Source: Candidatus Woesearchaeota archaeon CG11_big_fil_rev_8_21_14_0_20_43_8
GTDB lineage: Archaea > Nanobdellota > Nanobdellia > Woesearchaeales > CG08-08-20-14
Length of the DNA: 13,509 nt
Assembly (NCBI GenBank): GCA_002762705.1
Contig: PCVE01000050.1
Coordinates: 1 to 13,509, forward strand
Reading direction: 5' to 3'
The stretch's first letter is position 1; each line of letters starts with the position of its first letter. This document shows, piece by piece, positions 1-7,502 of this stretch. The notes beneath the pieces were generated by a model. That model was given only the letters and a program-made list of their open reading frames with translations, searched no databases and had not been told where the DNA came from. The position numbers were made by a program, and so were the translations under genes.

Positions 1-702
1 GATTCTCTTAGTTTCGATGTCAAACAAGGAGAGGTCTTCGGTCTTCTCGGCCCGAATGGAGCTGGGAAGAGCACATTGATAAAGATGCTAACATGTTTCC
101 ACAAACCAACTTCTGGAGATGCGCTTGTTGACGGTGTATCGATACGGGATCAATCAGCGATAAGAGAGCTTGTCGGTTGGGCTCCGCAGGAAGATGCATT
201 CTATAGGAATCTCACTGTCCTTGAGAATCTTAGATATTTTGGCACGCTCTATGGCATGCGCATCGATGAGATCTATGCAAGGGCGAACCAGCTCCTCTCT
301 CTTTTGCAGTTGAGAGACAAGATCGACGCGCGGGCAGGGAGCCTGTCTGGCGGTATGCGTCGTCGTCTGAACATGGGGATAGCGATGATGCACAGACCAA
401 AAGTGCTCTATCTCGATGAACCGACCGCTGGTGTCGATCCTCTCTCAAGGATGTCTCTTTGGGATGTCGTCGAAGAGGTCAGGAAAGAAGGCATCAGCGT
501 ATTATTATGCACACATTATCTTGATGAAGCGGAGAAATTATGTGATCGTGTGGCTATCGTAAGATCAGGCAAGCTGGTCATTGTGGACACTCCGAACAAT
601 CTCAAGAAAAAATATGGCCATACTCTTGAAGATGCTTTCAAGAATCTTCTATCAAAAAGTGAACAGAAAAAGGAGATGGATAAGATACCAAAAAAGGAAT
701 AA
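1..702 (+). CDS. ABC transporter ATP-binding protein, 5'-truncated
   Basis: ATPase subunit of an ABC exporter that powers the permease encoded next. The reading frame is open from base 1, so the start lies outside the window; 233 residues are visible. Counting from the first codon there is a Walker A (GPNGAGKST, residues 17-25), a Q-loop Gln near 63, the ABC signature LSGGM (115-119), Walker B LYLDEP (136-141) with the catalytic Glu, and an H-loop His near 172. The order and spacing are those of CcmA/DrrA/NatA-type ATPases that pair with ABC-2 permeases. Only about one beta strand seems missing at the N-terminus. The C-terminus is Lys/Glu-rich. The stop (TAA) is one base before the permease ATG, so the two are surely one operon. 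The substrate cannot be read from this subunit. Confidence 0.95.
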   Translation, partial: DSLSFDVKQGEVFGLLGPNGAGKSTLIKMLTCFHKPTSGDALVDGVSIRDQSAIRELVGWAPQEDAFYRNLTVLENLRYFGTLYGMRIDEIYARANQLLSLLQLRDKIDARAGSLSGGMRRRLNMGIAMMHRPKVLYLDEPTAGVDPLSRMSLWDVVEEVRKEGISVLLCTHYLDEAEKLCDRVAIVRSGKLVIVDTPNNLKKKYGHTLEDAFKNLLSKSEQKKEMDKIPKKE

Positions 703-703
703 A

Positions 704-2590
704 ATGAAATTTTTCATATTGCTATATCGGATGCTTGAGAAAGATCTGAAGCTTTTCTATAGAGATAAGAAGACTTTCATCATGGTGTTTTTGGCACCTA
801 TAGTCATAATGCTCATACTCTCAAATATATTCAATGTCGACGACACACGTAGTTCGATAAGGGGCATACCACTTGGTCTTTGCAATCTGGATGATCGGGA
901 AATCGATCTGGAGACTGATGTATTCACGATCGTTTCGCTTGAAGGAGATGATTGCGAAGCTGTAGCGCATGAACAAGTCAAGTCAGGGATATTGCGTGCA
1001 TCTGTGGTGATTCCGAAAAATTTCTCTTCGGATATAGAACAAGGACAAGGGGCGGACCTGACAAGTATCATTGATAATTCAAAAGCGCAGACAGCCATAG
1101 TCGCCACAGCCGCCATGAAAGCCTTTGTCGCTGACCTCAATGAACAGATCGGGACTGAATTTATCTCTGCTGCATGGGTGAGACTCAATGAGCTAAACAC
1201 CGCGCTCAAGAGCATGGATGGTGAACTGGAAGTCGCAAAAGATTATGCACTGAGATCAAGAATCCAGATCCAGGATGCCAAAGAAAAGCTTGATTCTGTT
1301 GATATCCCTTCAGCGAAGAAGACTTTGATCTCTATCAATTCATCATACCATGAGACTCTTCTTGGTATCGATTCTGCTATCGCTGATCTTGATATCATTT
1401 TGAACGCGACTGACCTGAACTTATCTGCCGGGATCATCCCAAAAGTGCGTCTTGACCTGAATCTATCTGAACTAGATTCTTTGTACGATGTTCAATGCAT
1501 AAATTCCACACTGCCTGTGAATGCGACGCTTCTGAATAATTATTCTAGCGCTGCCACAAGCGATCTCTGCGACGCATTGAATATCTCATTGGAAAAACTT
1601 GAAGAATTGAATGAGAAGAATCTGCTTGATAATGCTCTTACCTCTGCTCTTGTCAATAAGACAAAAGTCTATGCCGATGCGATTGGGCGCATGTTGAACA
1701 GGAGCGAATCTGTTCGTGATAAGCTTGCCGCGATCAGGGATGATGCGGCAATCTATGAAGATAATATAAGCACAGTCTTTGCCATGATCGACCAGCTCGA
1801 GCAAGAAGAAGCCACTGTAAGATCAGAGATCGACCATGTCGATGAGATGCTGATCAATTACACTGAGCGCATAATAATGCTGCAAGGAGAGCTTTCTGCC
1901 GCCACGAGGGATCTTGACAAATATACCGCGAAAGAACCAAAAAATATAATCCGTGCGGTCTCTCTTGATGAAGAGAGATCATTCCCAAATAGAAAAGTCC
2001 TTGAATTCATGACACCTGGCATAATTACTCTGATCTTGCTGTTCATCACCATGTTCATCTCTTCATCCCTGATTGTGGCAGAGAAAAAAAGTGGTTGCAT
2101 GGCAAGAAATTTTTTGGCGCCTGTGTCTGTCTTCACATTCCTTTTTGGAAAGACCCTATATCTGATGATCCTCGCTGCGATAGAGATCGCATGTATGATC
2201 GTCGTGTCATGTCTGCTTGGTGTAGAGATCTCGATAACCGTTGCTTTGATTCTTACTCTTTTGATGGTCTCATTGTGTTTTGTCACTTTAGGGATGCTCA
2301 TTGGAGCTTTTTCGCGGACAGAGAACACATCTCTCCTTTCATCGCTTGTGATCGGTTTGCCTATGCTCTTCCTTTCTGGATTGTTCTTCCCTTTTGAAAT
2401 AATGCCAAATGTCATGCGTACGATAGGTTACTATCTTCCATTGACACTGTCTGTGCGCGGTCTTGAATCTATACTGATCTACAGCAAAGGCCTTGATATG
2501 TCCGCGATGATCATTTTAGCAGGGATATCTGCGTTGTTATTTTTCATAGCGGCCTTGCTCACATGGTTAAAGCCTATGGCTGATGATTAA
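704..2590 (+). CDS. ABC-2 type permease with large external coiled-coil domain
   Basis: Membrane subunit of the exporter, 628 residues. I chose the ATG at 704 because it follows the ATPase stop by one base and has an AAGGA site just upstream; a longer open frame (from 581) overlaps the ATPase and is not needed. Topology: one membrane segment at about residues 24-42, a long soluble region (about 45-435), then a cluster of five hydrophobic segments from about 437 to 622. This layout is known from ABC-2/YhgE-Pip-like exporters. The soluble region has heptad-rich helices and about twelve N-X-S/T sequons between residues about 210 and 385, which places it outside the cell if it is N-glycosylated. 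Likely cargo classes for the family are drugs, lipids or polymers; nothing here selects one. Confidence 0.9.
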   Translation: MKFFILLYRMLEKDLKLFYRDKKTFIMVFLAPIVIMLILSNIFNVDDTRSSIRGIPLGLCNLDDREIDLETDVFTIVSLEGDDCEAVAHEQVKSGILRASVVIPKNFSSDIEQGQGADLTSIIDNSKAQTAIVATAAMKAFVADLNEQIGTEFISAAWVRLNELNTALKSMDGELEVAKDYALRSRIQIQDAKEKLDSVDIPSAKKTLISINSSYHETLLGIDSAIADLDIILNATDLNLSAGIIPKVRLDLNLSELDSLYDVQCINSTLPVNATLLNNYSSAATSDLCDALNISLEKLEELNEKNLLDNALTSALVNKTKVYADAIGRMLNRSESVRDKLAAIRDDAAIYEDNISTVFAMIDQLEQEEATVRSEIDHVDEMLINYTERIIMLQGELSAATRDLDKYTAKEPKNIIRAVSLDEERSFPNRKVLEFMTPGIITLILLFITMFISSSLIVAEKKSGCMARNFLAPVSVFTFLFGKTLYLMILAAIEIACMIVVSCLLGVEISITVALILTLLMVSLCFVTLGMLIGAFSRTENTSLLSSLVIGLPMLFLSGLFFPFEIMPNVMRTIGYYLPLTLSVRGLESILIYSKGLDMSAMIILAGISALLFFIAALLTWLKPMADD

Positions 2591-2658
2591 GCTGAGATCT
2601 ATGTTGTTTTGTACGGGAGAGAACTGCAGTGGGTGCGATTTCCTCTTTTTCAGGGGAA

Positions 2659-2703
2659 ATATTTAATAACCAATTCAGTCATAGCCTAATGCAAGGAGAT
2701 GAC
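2659..2703 (+). promoter_or_regulatory. TATA box and ribosome binding site of the CBS protein gene
   Basis: An AT-rich element (ATATTTAATAA, 2659-2669) lies about 40-50 bases before the ATG at 2710, and a good Shine-Dalgarno (AAGGAGAT, 2693-2700) sits 9 bases before it. A T-rich run at 2645-2650 may end the ABC operon just upstream. Confidence 0.6.
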
Positions 2704-2709
2704 TAAAAG

Positions 2710-3741
2710 ATGTTCAGCGTCGGCGACATAATGCAGACCAATGTGGTCACAGTATCAGAAGATGCCACTGCTTTTGATATCGCTACAATCATCATCGAAA
2801 AGCACATCTCATGCGTCGTTGTCATGGGCAATGTAATCGAAGATGCAGTTGTCTTTGAGAAACCATCTTTTCTGTCGAAGATCCTTGGAAGGAAGGAAAG
2901 GCCGCATGTGGAAAAAAGGACATCAAAAAAACCGATGGGGCTTATAACAGAGCGTGATTTCACGCAGAAAGTACTCACTGCTGATGTCGATGCATCTAGA
3001 TTCACCGCATCGGAGATGATGAGTCCGGGGATAATCAGTCTTGAGAGCAATGCTACAATCGTCACCGCCATAGGACTCATGAAAAAGAATGGTTTTCGGA
3101 GAATTCCCGTCATGGAAGATGGTAAGCTCGTCGGACTTGTGACACAGACAGATATCCTCCTCGCATCCATGAGCTTTCTTGAGAAGCTCCAAAATGAGAT
3201 GAACAACAATTCTGTCGACATGGATGAATATAAAGAGCTCTTGTCGACGTCATCCGAACTCTATAATATGCCCGAAAAAGATGTGACTGTGGATGATACT
3301 GTCGACAAGATAATGATCCAGAAGGTATTCATCGAATCAGTGAAGACACTGGTCTCTGAATCGGCAAATGTCATGGCTGACAAAAGATATGGCTGTGTCA
3401 TCGTCATGAAGGGTTCGTCACCAGTCGGGATTGTGAGTGAGAAAGATCTCATAAAGAAAGTTGTGCTTGGAAAGCTTGATCCTGAGAAGATAACTCTTGG
3501 CCAGGTGATGACTTCTCCTATCTTCAGCGTCAGGACGACGACGAAGATAAGCGAAGCGACAGAGATAATGAAAAGCAAGGGGTTCAAGCGTCTTCCGGTT
3601 GTTGATGATGGTATTTTGAAAGGTATCGTGACACAATCAGATGTCAGACTTGCGATGGGATCAGCGATAAGAAAAGCTCAGTCCACGTTCATAAACCAGT
3701 GGGCTGATCTTCTTCAGCCGGCATTTTCTAGAAAACATTAA
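2710..3741 (+). CDS. Protein with four CBS domains (two Bateman modules)
   Basis: A 343-residue cytosolic protein made only of CBS domains, at residues about 7-88, 103-152, 201-252 and 266-316. The repeated signatures are the VGDIM/SEMM/DKIM/GQVM openings and the closing strands-plus-helix GLITERD, GLVTQTD, GIVSEKD and GIVTQSD, typical of pairs that bind AMP, ATP, SAM or similar ligands. CBS1 and CBS3 are longer than usual: CBS1 carries an insert of roughly 30 residues (about 45-75, rich in Lys and Arg) between the VVVMG strand and the GLITERD strand. There is no fused enzyme or channel, so it probably acts as a stand-alone ligand-sensing regulator; partner unknown. It has its own promoter and converges with the deoxyhypusine synthase gene, 7 bases apart. 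Confidence 0.9.
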   Translation: MFSVGDIMQTNVVTVSEDATAFDIATIIIEKHISCVVVMGNVIEDAVVFEKPSFLSKILGRKERPHVEKRTSKKPMGLITERDFTQKVLTADVDASRFTASEMMSPGIISLESNATIVTAIGLMKKNGFRRIPVMEDGKLVGLVTQTDILLASMSFLEKLQNEMNNNSVDMDEYKELLSTSSELYNMPEKDVTVDDTVDKIMIQKVFIESVKTLVSESANVMADKRYGCVIVMKGSSPVGIVSEKDLIKKVVLGKLDPEKITLGQVMTSPIFSVRTTTKISEATEIMKSKGFKRLPVVDDGILKGIVTQSDVRLAMGSAIRKAQSTFINQWADLLQPAFSRKH

Positions 3742-3748
3742 GATGGCA

Positions 3749-4705
3749 TCAGATCTTCATTCTGTCTTTTACAGATGCATATATGATCGGCAATGCTATG
3801 GTCACATCACAGATCACGTCGACGAAGTAGCCTTTCTTGCTCATCTTGCCCCACGAGATCCCTTCACGGAGCTCTGCACCAGAGCTTCCGCCTGGTTCTG
3901 GGCGGTCCATCGTTATCTGTATGCCATAGTCTGCGCCTTTTGGAGAGAACTGCATCGCCTGCTGTATATAATTTTTCGGCACTCCGCCGCCAAGATAGAT
4001 TATCCCTGCTCTCTTGCAGTCCCATGCGATCTGCAAGATCTCCTTAAGGTCATCGAATGCGTTGACATCGATGTTCTTCCCTCGGGCGATATGTCCCCAG
4101 ATCATCAGGCCAATCCCACTGTCAGCAATGCCTGGACAGAAGATCGGGATCTTCATTTCATAGCATGTCTTCAGTATTGAATCACTTTTAGGAAGAAGGC
4201 TCGCAAGCTCCCACAGGAACTCTTTTATGTTCTTCTTTGTTTTTGCGAGCTTATCGAAATTCTTCTCAAAGAAATCTTCCATGCCTTCATACACTTCATT
4301 TGGCATGAATGAGTCATATATCCTATCTACTTTTTGCTTGTTCAATTCTTTATCATCGATGTTCTGCGTGCCCTGGAAATGTGAGTAACCTAATGATTCG
4401 ATCAGGTCATGTGTGAGATTCGCGCCTGTCGTGACCAAGACATCCACTTTTCCGCTCTTGAGGAGATCGATGATGATCGCTTTCATCCCGCCTGGAACCA
4501 TCGCTCCGGCAAGTCCGAGAAATACTGTGCAGTCTTTATCAACGAACATCTTTTCCATGATATCGGATGCATGGGATATCCTTCCTGCGCCCATGACTCC
4601 TGATCTTCCCATCTCTTTGACTAGATCGTCGACAGTCATGCCGCTTTTGAGCTTCATCTGCGTGACTTTGCTAAGTCCTTTGCATATATTGTTTTTTGCT
4701 GCCAT
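3749..4705 (-). CDS. dys: Deoxyhypusine synthase
   Basis: Transfers the aminobutyl group of spermidine, with NAD+, to a lysine of translation factor aIF5A, the first step of hypusine formation. The 318-residue length fits the archaeal family. Visible marks: an N-terminal SGMTVDDLV element, GLAGAMVPGGM (64-74), the NAD/substrate motif TTGANLTHD (92-100), PEPGGSSGAE, and SWGK near the C-terminus whose Lys (residue 287) matches the catalytic lysine that carries the enzyme-aminobutyl intermediate. The gene stands alone; a TATA-like element lies 32-43 bases upstream with no Shine-Dalgarno, so its transcript is probably nearly leaderless. It stops with TGA and converges on the CBS gene. Confidence 0.95.
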   Translation of the reverse strand: MAAKNNICKGLSKVTQMKLKSGMTVDDLVKEMGRSGVMGAGRISHASDIMEKMFVDKDCTVFLGLAGAMVPGGMKAIIIDLLKSGKVDVLVTTGANLTHDLIESLGYSHFQGTQNIDDKELNKQKVDRIYDSFMPNEVYEGMEDFFEKNFDKLAKTKKNIKEFLWELASLLPKSDSILKTCYEMKIPIFCPGIADSGIGLMIWGHIARGKNIDVNAFDDLKEILQIAWDCKRAGIIYLGGGVPKNYIQQAMQFSPKGADYGIQITMDRPEPGGSSGAELREGISWGKMSKKGYFVDVICDVTIALPIIYASVKDRMKI

Positions 4706-4736
4706 GTTCGTTCTGCCTATCAGAGGCGAGCCTAAG

Positions 4737-4748
4737 ATTATATATTAA
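4737..4748 (-). promoter_or_regulatory. TATA box of the deoxyhypusine synthase gene
   Basis: On the minus strand GTTTAATATATAATC lies about 32-43 bases before the ATG (4705). That is the spacing expected when the transcript starts within about 10 bases of the start codon. The element is nearly symmetric, so it could also serve rightward transcription into 4799. Confidence 0.6.
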
Positions 4749-4798
4749 ACTTTCTGTCGGCTTTGCTGCAAGTCTGTAATAGGAGTATTTTTTGGTTT

Positions 4799-4984
4799 AT
4801 GTCTCTTCTACTTTTTGCAGAGTTCCGGCCGCTTGATGCAGCCCAAACGATTGTTTGTTAGGTCTCCTTCCATCCTCTAAGATCACTTGCGTATTTGGGT
4901 GTGGATGAAGCAGAGGAGGAAATGTCTGCACGCTGGCTAGAGATGGCCAAGGGTGCACTGGCAAATAGAAAGAAAAGCAAATGA
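4799..4984 (+). other. Possible small ORF interrupted by one TAG; remnant or recoded gene
   Basis: In the otherwise gene-poor stretch 4750-5093, an ATG at 4799 opens a frame of 20 codons, meets TAG at 4859-4861, and continues in the same frame for 40 more codons to a TGA at 4982-4984. The second part is Glu-rich (DEAEEE) and ends with a basic tail (NRKKSK), and it looks protein-like. An AGGAG lies about 13 bases before the ATG, rather far. I do not recognise the family. About 60 codons free of TAA and TGA can arise by chance, so this may be nothing; it could also be a decayed gene. Overlapping minus-strand frames here look no better. Confidence 0.25.
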
Positions 4985-5030
4985 TTTTCATAATTAAGCG
5001 TACCCGCAAACGAAGTCTCTTTGTCAAAAC

Positions 5031-5090
5031 ATTTAAATAATGCTTCGATTTCATTACAGGACAAGGGCTTATAGCCCAGGAAATGGTGAT
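5031..5090 (+). promoter_or_regulatory. Promoter, leader hairpin and RBS of the 5094 gene
   Basis: A TATA-like ATTTAAATAA (5031-5040) is followed by a perfect small hairpin GGGCT-TAT-AGCCC (5065-5077) in the presumed leader and a GGTGAT ribosome binding site (5085-5090) just before the ATG at 5094. The hairpin lies close enough to the RBS to affect translation, but this is inference. Confidence 0.5.
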
Positions 5091-5093
5091 AAT

Positions 5094-5582
5094 ATGTCGA
5101 TCGTGGGATTTAACATAAACAAAATAGATGTGCTGAAATCAGAGATGTCTTATGCGAATATACAAGTCGCAAACAATATCAATATCAAGGAACTTCTGCC
5201 AGCTAATTTCAATCTGGGACAGGCAAAACAGAATGGATTGAAACTCCTATTTGAATTCTCAACAGTCTATGGAAACAATCTTGCCCACATCAAATTGGAT
5301 GGTAATGTTTTGCTGATGGCAAGCGCAGAAAATGCGAAGAAGATACTCAATGACTGGAACAAGTCAAAGAGGATAGACCAAAAACTGCTTTCTGTCCTGA
5401 TAAACCATATAAACATACGATGCAGTGTCCAGGCTGTCACGTTAGCAAAAGATGTGTCTTTGCCTTCTCCAATCGAGATCAAGCCTCTTGTCTTGAGCAC
5501 AAAGCAAAGCGCTCCGGTCGAGAAAGCTGCCAAACCTGCAAAGGTGACTGAGAAGAAGCCTGCAGCGAAAAAGAAGAAATAA
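5094..5582 (+). CDS. Conserved-looking hypothetical protein, possibly SecB-like, with basic tail
   Basis: 162 residues. I chose the ATG at 5094 because GGTGAT sits right upstream; the in-frame ATG at 5040 overlaps the TATA box. There is no signal peptide and no membrane segment. Residues about 1-130 look like alternating beta strands followed by two helices, ending in a run of the form ILNDWNK...LINHINIRC...LAKDVSLPSPIEI. That ending (long helix, then a Leu-Pro-x-Pro-hydrophobic segment) resembles the C-terminal part of SecB-type chaperones. This is a fold-level guess from pattern, not a firm assignment. The last 30 residues are Lys/Ala/Pro-rich and probably disordered, possibly binding nucleic acid or ribosome. 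It is a single gene with its own promoter. Confidence 0.8.
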   Translation: MSIVGFNINKIDVLKSEMSYANIQVANNINIKELLPANFNLGQAKQNGLKLLFEFSTVYGNNLAHIKLDGNVLLMASAENAKKILNDWNKSKRIDQKLLSVLINHINIRCSVQAVTLAKDVSLPSPIEIKPLVLSTKQSAPVEKAAKPAKVTEKKPAAKKKK

Positions 5583-5607
5583 ATTGATATTTCTATCTTG
5601 CTTTATT

Positions 5608-5907
5608 TTATTTCAATATGTAGAACACAAGCACATATAGCAATGCTGCCAGACAGACCACAAGGAACATAATCATGGGCCATCGCCATTTTTTTATCGG
5701 TCTTATCCTTGAATGGAAATCCCTAAACCCCTCGCAGAGCTGTTCTATGACAACTGATGACCAACCAGCATTATGGAGATCTTTTCTTATCTCCTCTATT
5801 TGTTTTCCGCTTTCCAGGTTGAATATGATATAATGTTTCAACAAGCGGATATCTTTGACGCTTGGTTTCTGCTTGCTATCTGGGGCTAATAATTTTTGTT
5901 CTGTCAT
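5608..5907 (-). CDS. Small tail-anchored membrane protein with helical AGW motif
   Basis: 99 residues. The frame is open further upstream (to 6225), but I chose the ATG at 5907-5905 because a TATA-like element lies about 26-38 bases before it, the upstream extension has no features and it would run into the divergent gene. Residues about 20-65 form a short helical unit with the pattern LKHYI..NLESGKQIEEIRKDLHNAGW, a motif I know from many archaeal and CPR/DPANN membrane proteins, where it precedes transmembrane helices. Residues about 75-98 form one hydrophobic segment (WPMIMFLVVCLAALLYVLV) ending the protein, so it is predicted to be a C-terminal anchor with the helical part in the cytosol. 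Function unknown. It has no Shine-Dalgarno and is probably leaderless. Confidence 0.75.
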   Translation of the reverse strand: MTEQKLLAPDSKQKPSVKDIRLLKHYIIFNLESGKQIEEIRKDLHNAGWSSVVIEQLCEGFRDFHSRIRPIKKWRWPMIMFLVVCLAALLYVLVFYILK

Positions 5908-5932
5908 TGTCTTATTGATGTCTTTTGTGCCT

Positions 5933-5945
5933 TTTAAATTTAATG
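5933..5945 (-). promoter_or_regulatory. TATA box of the tail-anchored protein gene
   Basis: Minus strand TTAAATTTAAAAG, about 26-38 bases before the ATG at 5907. With no ribosome binding site in between, this spacing points to a leaderless transcript. The divergent interval 5908-6094 otherwise holds only the promoter of the 6095 gene. Confidence 0.5.
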
Positions 5946-6094
5946 GTTGACTGAATTTGATGGCAGGTCGTCTGTCAGATAGAAGATCTTTTTTGTGAAA
6001 AAATCCAATGCAGATAGAATCAGTCAATGCTCTGGCTGACAAAAGACTTTCTATATAGTCTTGATGAGTAAATGATATAAACAGAGACATCTTT

Positions 6095-6514
6095 TTGTTT
6101 ATTGATAGGTGGATCAATCTGGCAAAAATACCTGGTATCTGGCTTGTGGGGATCGGGATCTCGGTCCTTGTGTCATCTTTCTTAGTCAAAGGGATGATGA
6201 TCTTTTCATTCATCGGGGGGATCATGTTGCTTGTCGGCTTGATAAGGTTGCGTTTTGGAAAAAAACCTGCTCCGTCGCCGACAATCCATAATCTAATCCA
6301 TGATAGGACACCACATCATCAAGTATCACAACAGCAGGTACATCCTCATCAATCACATCATCAGACACATCCCAATCAGATTCATGCGTCACATGCAAAT
6401 CATCCTTCGACAGTCAATCAAAGACAGCATCATTTCCTCTATTGTCCATCTTGCGGCGGGCATATCCGTTCTGATTTTGTGCATTGTCCAAGTTGTGGAA
6501 GAAAGATACATTAA
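6095..6514 (+). CDS. Two-TM membrane protein with His-rich linker and C-terminal zinc ribbon
   Basis: 139 residues, read from a TTG start (6095-6097); no ATG lies in a better place and a TATA-like TTTCTATATAG (about 6046-6057) is 40 bases upstream. Residues about 10-55 hold two hydrophobic segments (IWLVGIGISVLVSSFLV and MIFSFIGGIMLLVGLI). Residues about 60-112 are a linker with 14 histidines, mostly in HH and HxH spacings with Gln, Asn and Pro. The C-terminus (about 115-139) is a compact CPSCG-x(9)-CPSCG zinc ribbon. The ribbon is a well known treble-clef/ribbon type often seen at the ends of archaeal membrane proteins; the His-rich linker could bind Zn, Ni or Cu. Function unknown. The TTG start could be wrong by a few codons. 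Confidence 0.75.
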   Translation: MFIDRWINLAKIPGIWLVGIGISVLVSSFLVKGMMIFSFIGGIMLLVGLIRLRFGKKPAPSPTIHNLIHDRTPHHQVSQQQVHPHQSHHQTHPNQIHASHANHPSTVNQRQHHFLYCPSCGGHIRSDFVHCPSCGRKIH

Positions 6515-6574
6515 ATTAATTCTGCCAGCTATTTTTTCGGTTAATCTTTTGATCGCATTCTAGATTCAGAAAGA

Positions 6575-6603
6575 TTTATATGGTTGTATACATATTTGTA
6601 TAC
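6575..6603 (+). promoter_or_regulatory. TATA box plus paired GTATAC operator, copy 1
   Basis: TTTATATG (6575-6582) is a TATA box. GTATAC at 6586-6591 and again at 6598-6603 form an 18-base near-perfect palindrome (16 of 18 positions). The first GTATAC begins 11 bases after the start of TTTATA. The same arrangement recurs at 7503-7531. The position between TATA box and expected transcription start suits a repressor site. Confidence 0.65.
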
Positions 6604-6654
6604 TCAGATATGTATGTGTGTGGTTGGTTTGGTTGGCCTAGAAGTGTATCCACA

Positions 6655-7377
6655 ATGCAACCCAGAAGAGTGATATTTGGATTGGCTGGACTCTTAGTGA
6701 TCATATTGGCTATCTGGATGACAGATGAAGCGACTGCACTTGTGCAGAATGTGACTCAAGGTGAGATCATCTTAGGAGATGCATCTACAATGGTAGTCGG
6801 TCTGGCCGGACAGATCTTTTCAGAAGGTGGAAATCTGACTGAGATAAATATCTCCACAAAAAAACAGACGCCCTGGTTCCAAGGTATCTATGGGTCGCTG
6901 ACCCTCAATCTTACTCTAGAGGATGCTTCTGGCGATGTATTCTATAATTGGGGTGATGTAGATGTGTCGACTGGCGAGATCTATATATCTAATGATACAT
7001 TGATGGCATTTGATGGCACGATCAGCGCAGCCAATGATAAGAACGTGACTTTTGCCCAGGAATATTGGGGTTGGGCGAATTCGACAGGTATCGATAATCT
7101 CACTAATACTTATGCTGTGGCGAATGGTCATCGATTTTTTTTGATGGGGACAGTTCCGATTTTTGCGAATAGTGCCGCTTCTGTGAATTTGGCAAATGGT
7201 TTATTCAACTGCACAATGCTTTGGAAAGATTCTGGCACTGAGCATCCATTATATGCGGCTCTTGTGAATTCTCATGGTACAGCGTATAATGGGCAAAGTG
7301 CGAATTTTGAATGTCTGTTGCCTGTCAGATCCGAAAACGGGGTTGAGCAGTACTTATTCTATACTGAACTATACTAA
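6655..7377 (+). CDS. Secreted surface protein, paralog A
   Basis: 240 residues from the ATG at 6655; the frame is open to 6580, but that stretch overlaps the TATA box and operator. A signal peptide or anchor is visible (MQPRR, then a hydrophobic core to about residue 22, then DEATA at 24-28). The mature part is beta-rich with nine N-X-S/T sequons, Trp/Tyr-rich segments, two cysteines near the C-terminus (NCT and FEC) and a final ECLLPV element. It is clearly a paralog of the next gene: they share the 13-residue stretch LEDASGDVFYNWG, TGEIY, a YNG(Q/E) segment and FECLLPV, with similar length. I know this W-Q-G-x-Y/W-G-S...LEDASG pattern from archaeal surface or pilin-like proteins but cannot name a function. 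No clear Shine-Dalgarno is present. Confidence 0.85.
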   Translation: MQPRRVIFGLAGLLVIILAIWMTDEATALVQNVTQGEIILGDASTMVVGLAGQIFSEGGNLTEINISTKKQTPWFQGIYGSLTLNLTLEDASGDVFYNWGDVDVSTGEIYISNDTLMAFDGTISAANDKNVTFAQEYWGWANSTGIDNLTNTYAVANGHRFFLMGTVPIFANSAASVNLANGLFNCTMLWKDSGTEHPLYAALVNSHGTAYNGQSANFECLLPVRSENGVEQYLFYTELY

Positions 7378-7424
7378 TTATCTCTTGTTTTGGGAGAATA
7401 TCTAATTATATACCCCTTACCTAG

Positions 7425-7450
7425 GTATACGTACTATCAGCCTAGTATAC
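7425..7450. promoter_or_regulatory. Upstream pair of GTATAC motifs
   Basis: Two further GTATAC hexamers (7425-7430 and 7445-7450) lie 20 bases apart, each preceded by CCTAG or CCTAGG. They sit 53-78 bases before the TATA box of the 7597 gene. They may be distal copies of the operator seen at both promoters. Confidence 0.4.
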
Positions 7451-7502
7451 TACATGATGGATAATCTACGTTAATTCACTAAAACATACATCACTCGAAA
7501 GT

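Noticed and set aside
581..703. Upstream start of the permease at 581
   Set aside because: It would overlap the ATPase gene by 120 bases in another frame; the ATG at 704 with RBS, one base after the ATPase stop, is the natural start.
1858..2415. Minus-strand 185-codon open frame within the permease gene
   Set aside because: Antisense of a hydrophobic coding region; no promoter or RBS, and the sense frame has clear membrane segments.
3743..4748. Plus-strand open frames opposite the deoxyhypusine synthase gene
   Set aside because: They are shadows of a well-identified minus-strand gene and their proteins look random.
4797..5064. Minus-strand open frames of 68-85 codons in the 4750-5093 gap
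   Set aside because: They run across the TATA box and start of the 5094 gene, overlap each other in two frames, and show no RBS or recognisable domain.
5908..6225. N-terminal extension of the minus-strand tail-anchored protein up to 6225
   Set aside because: It lies beyond a clear TATA element at 5933-5945, overlaps the divergent gene and has no recognisable domain.
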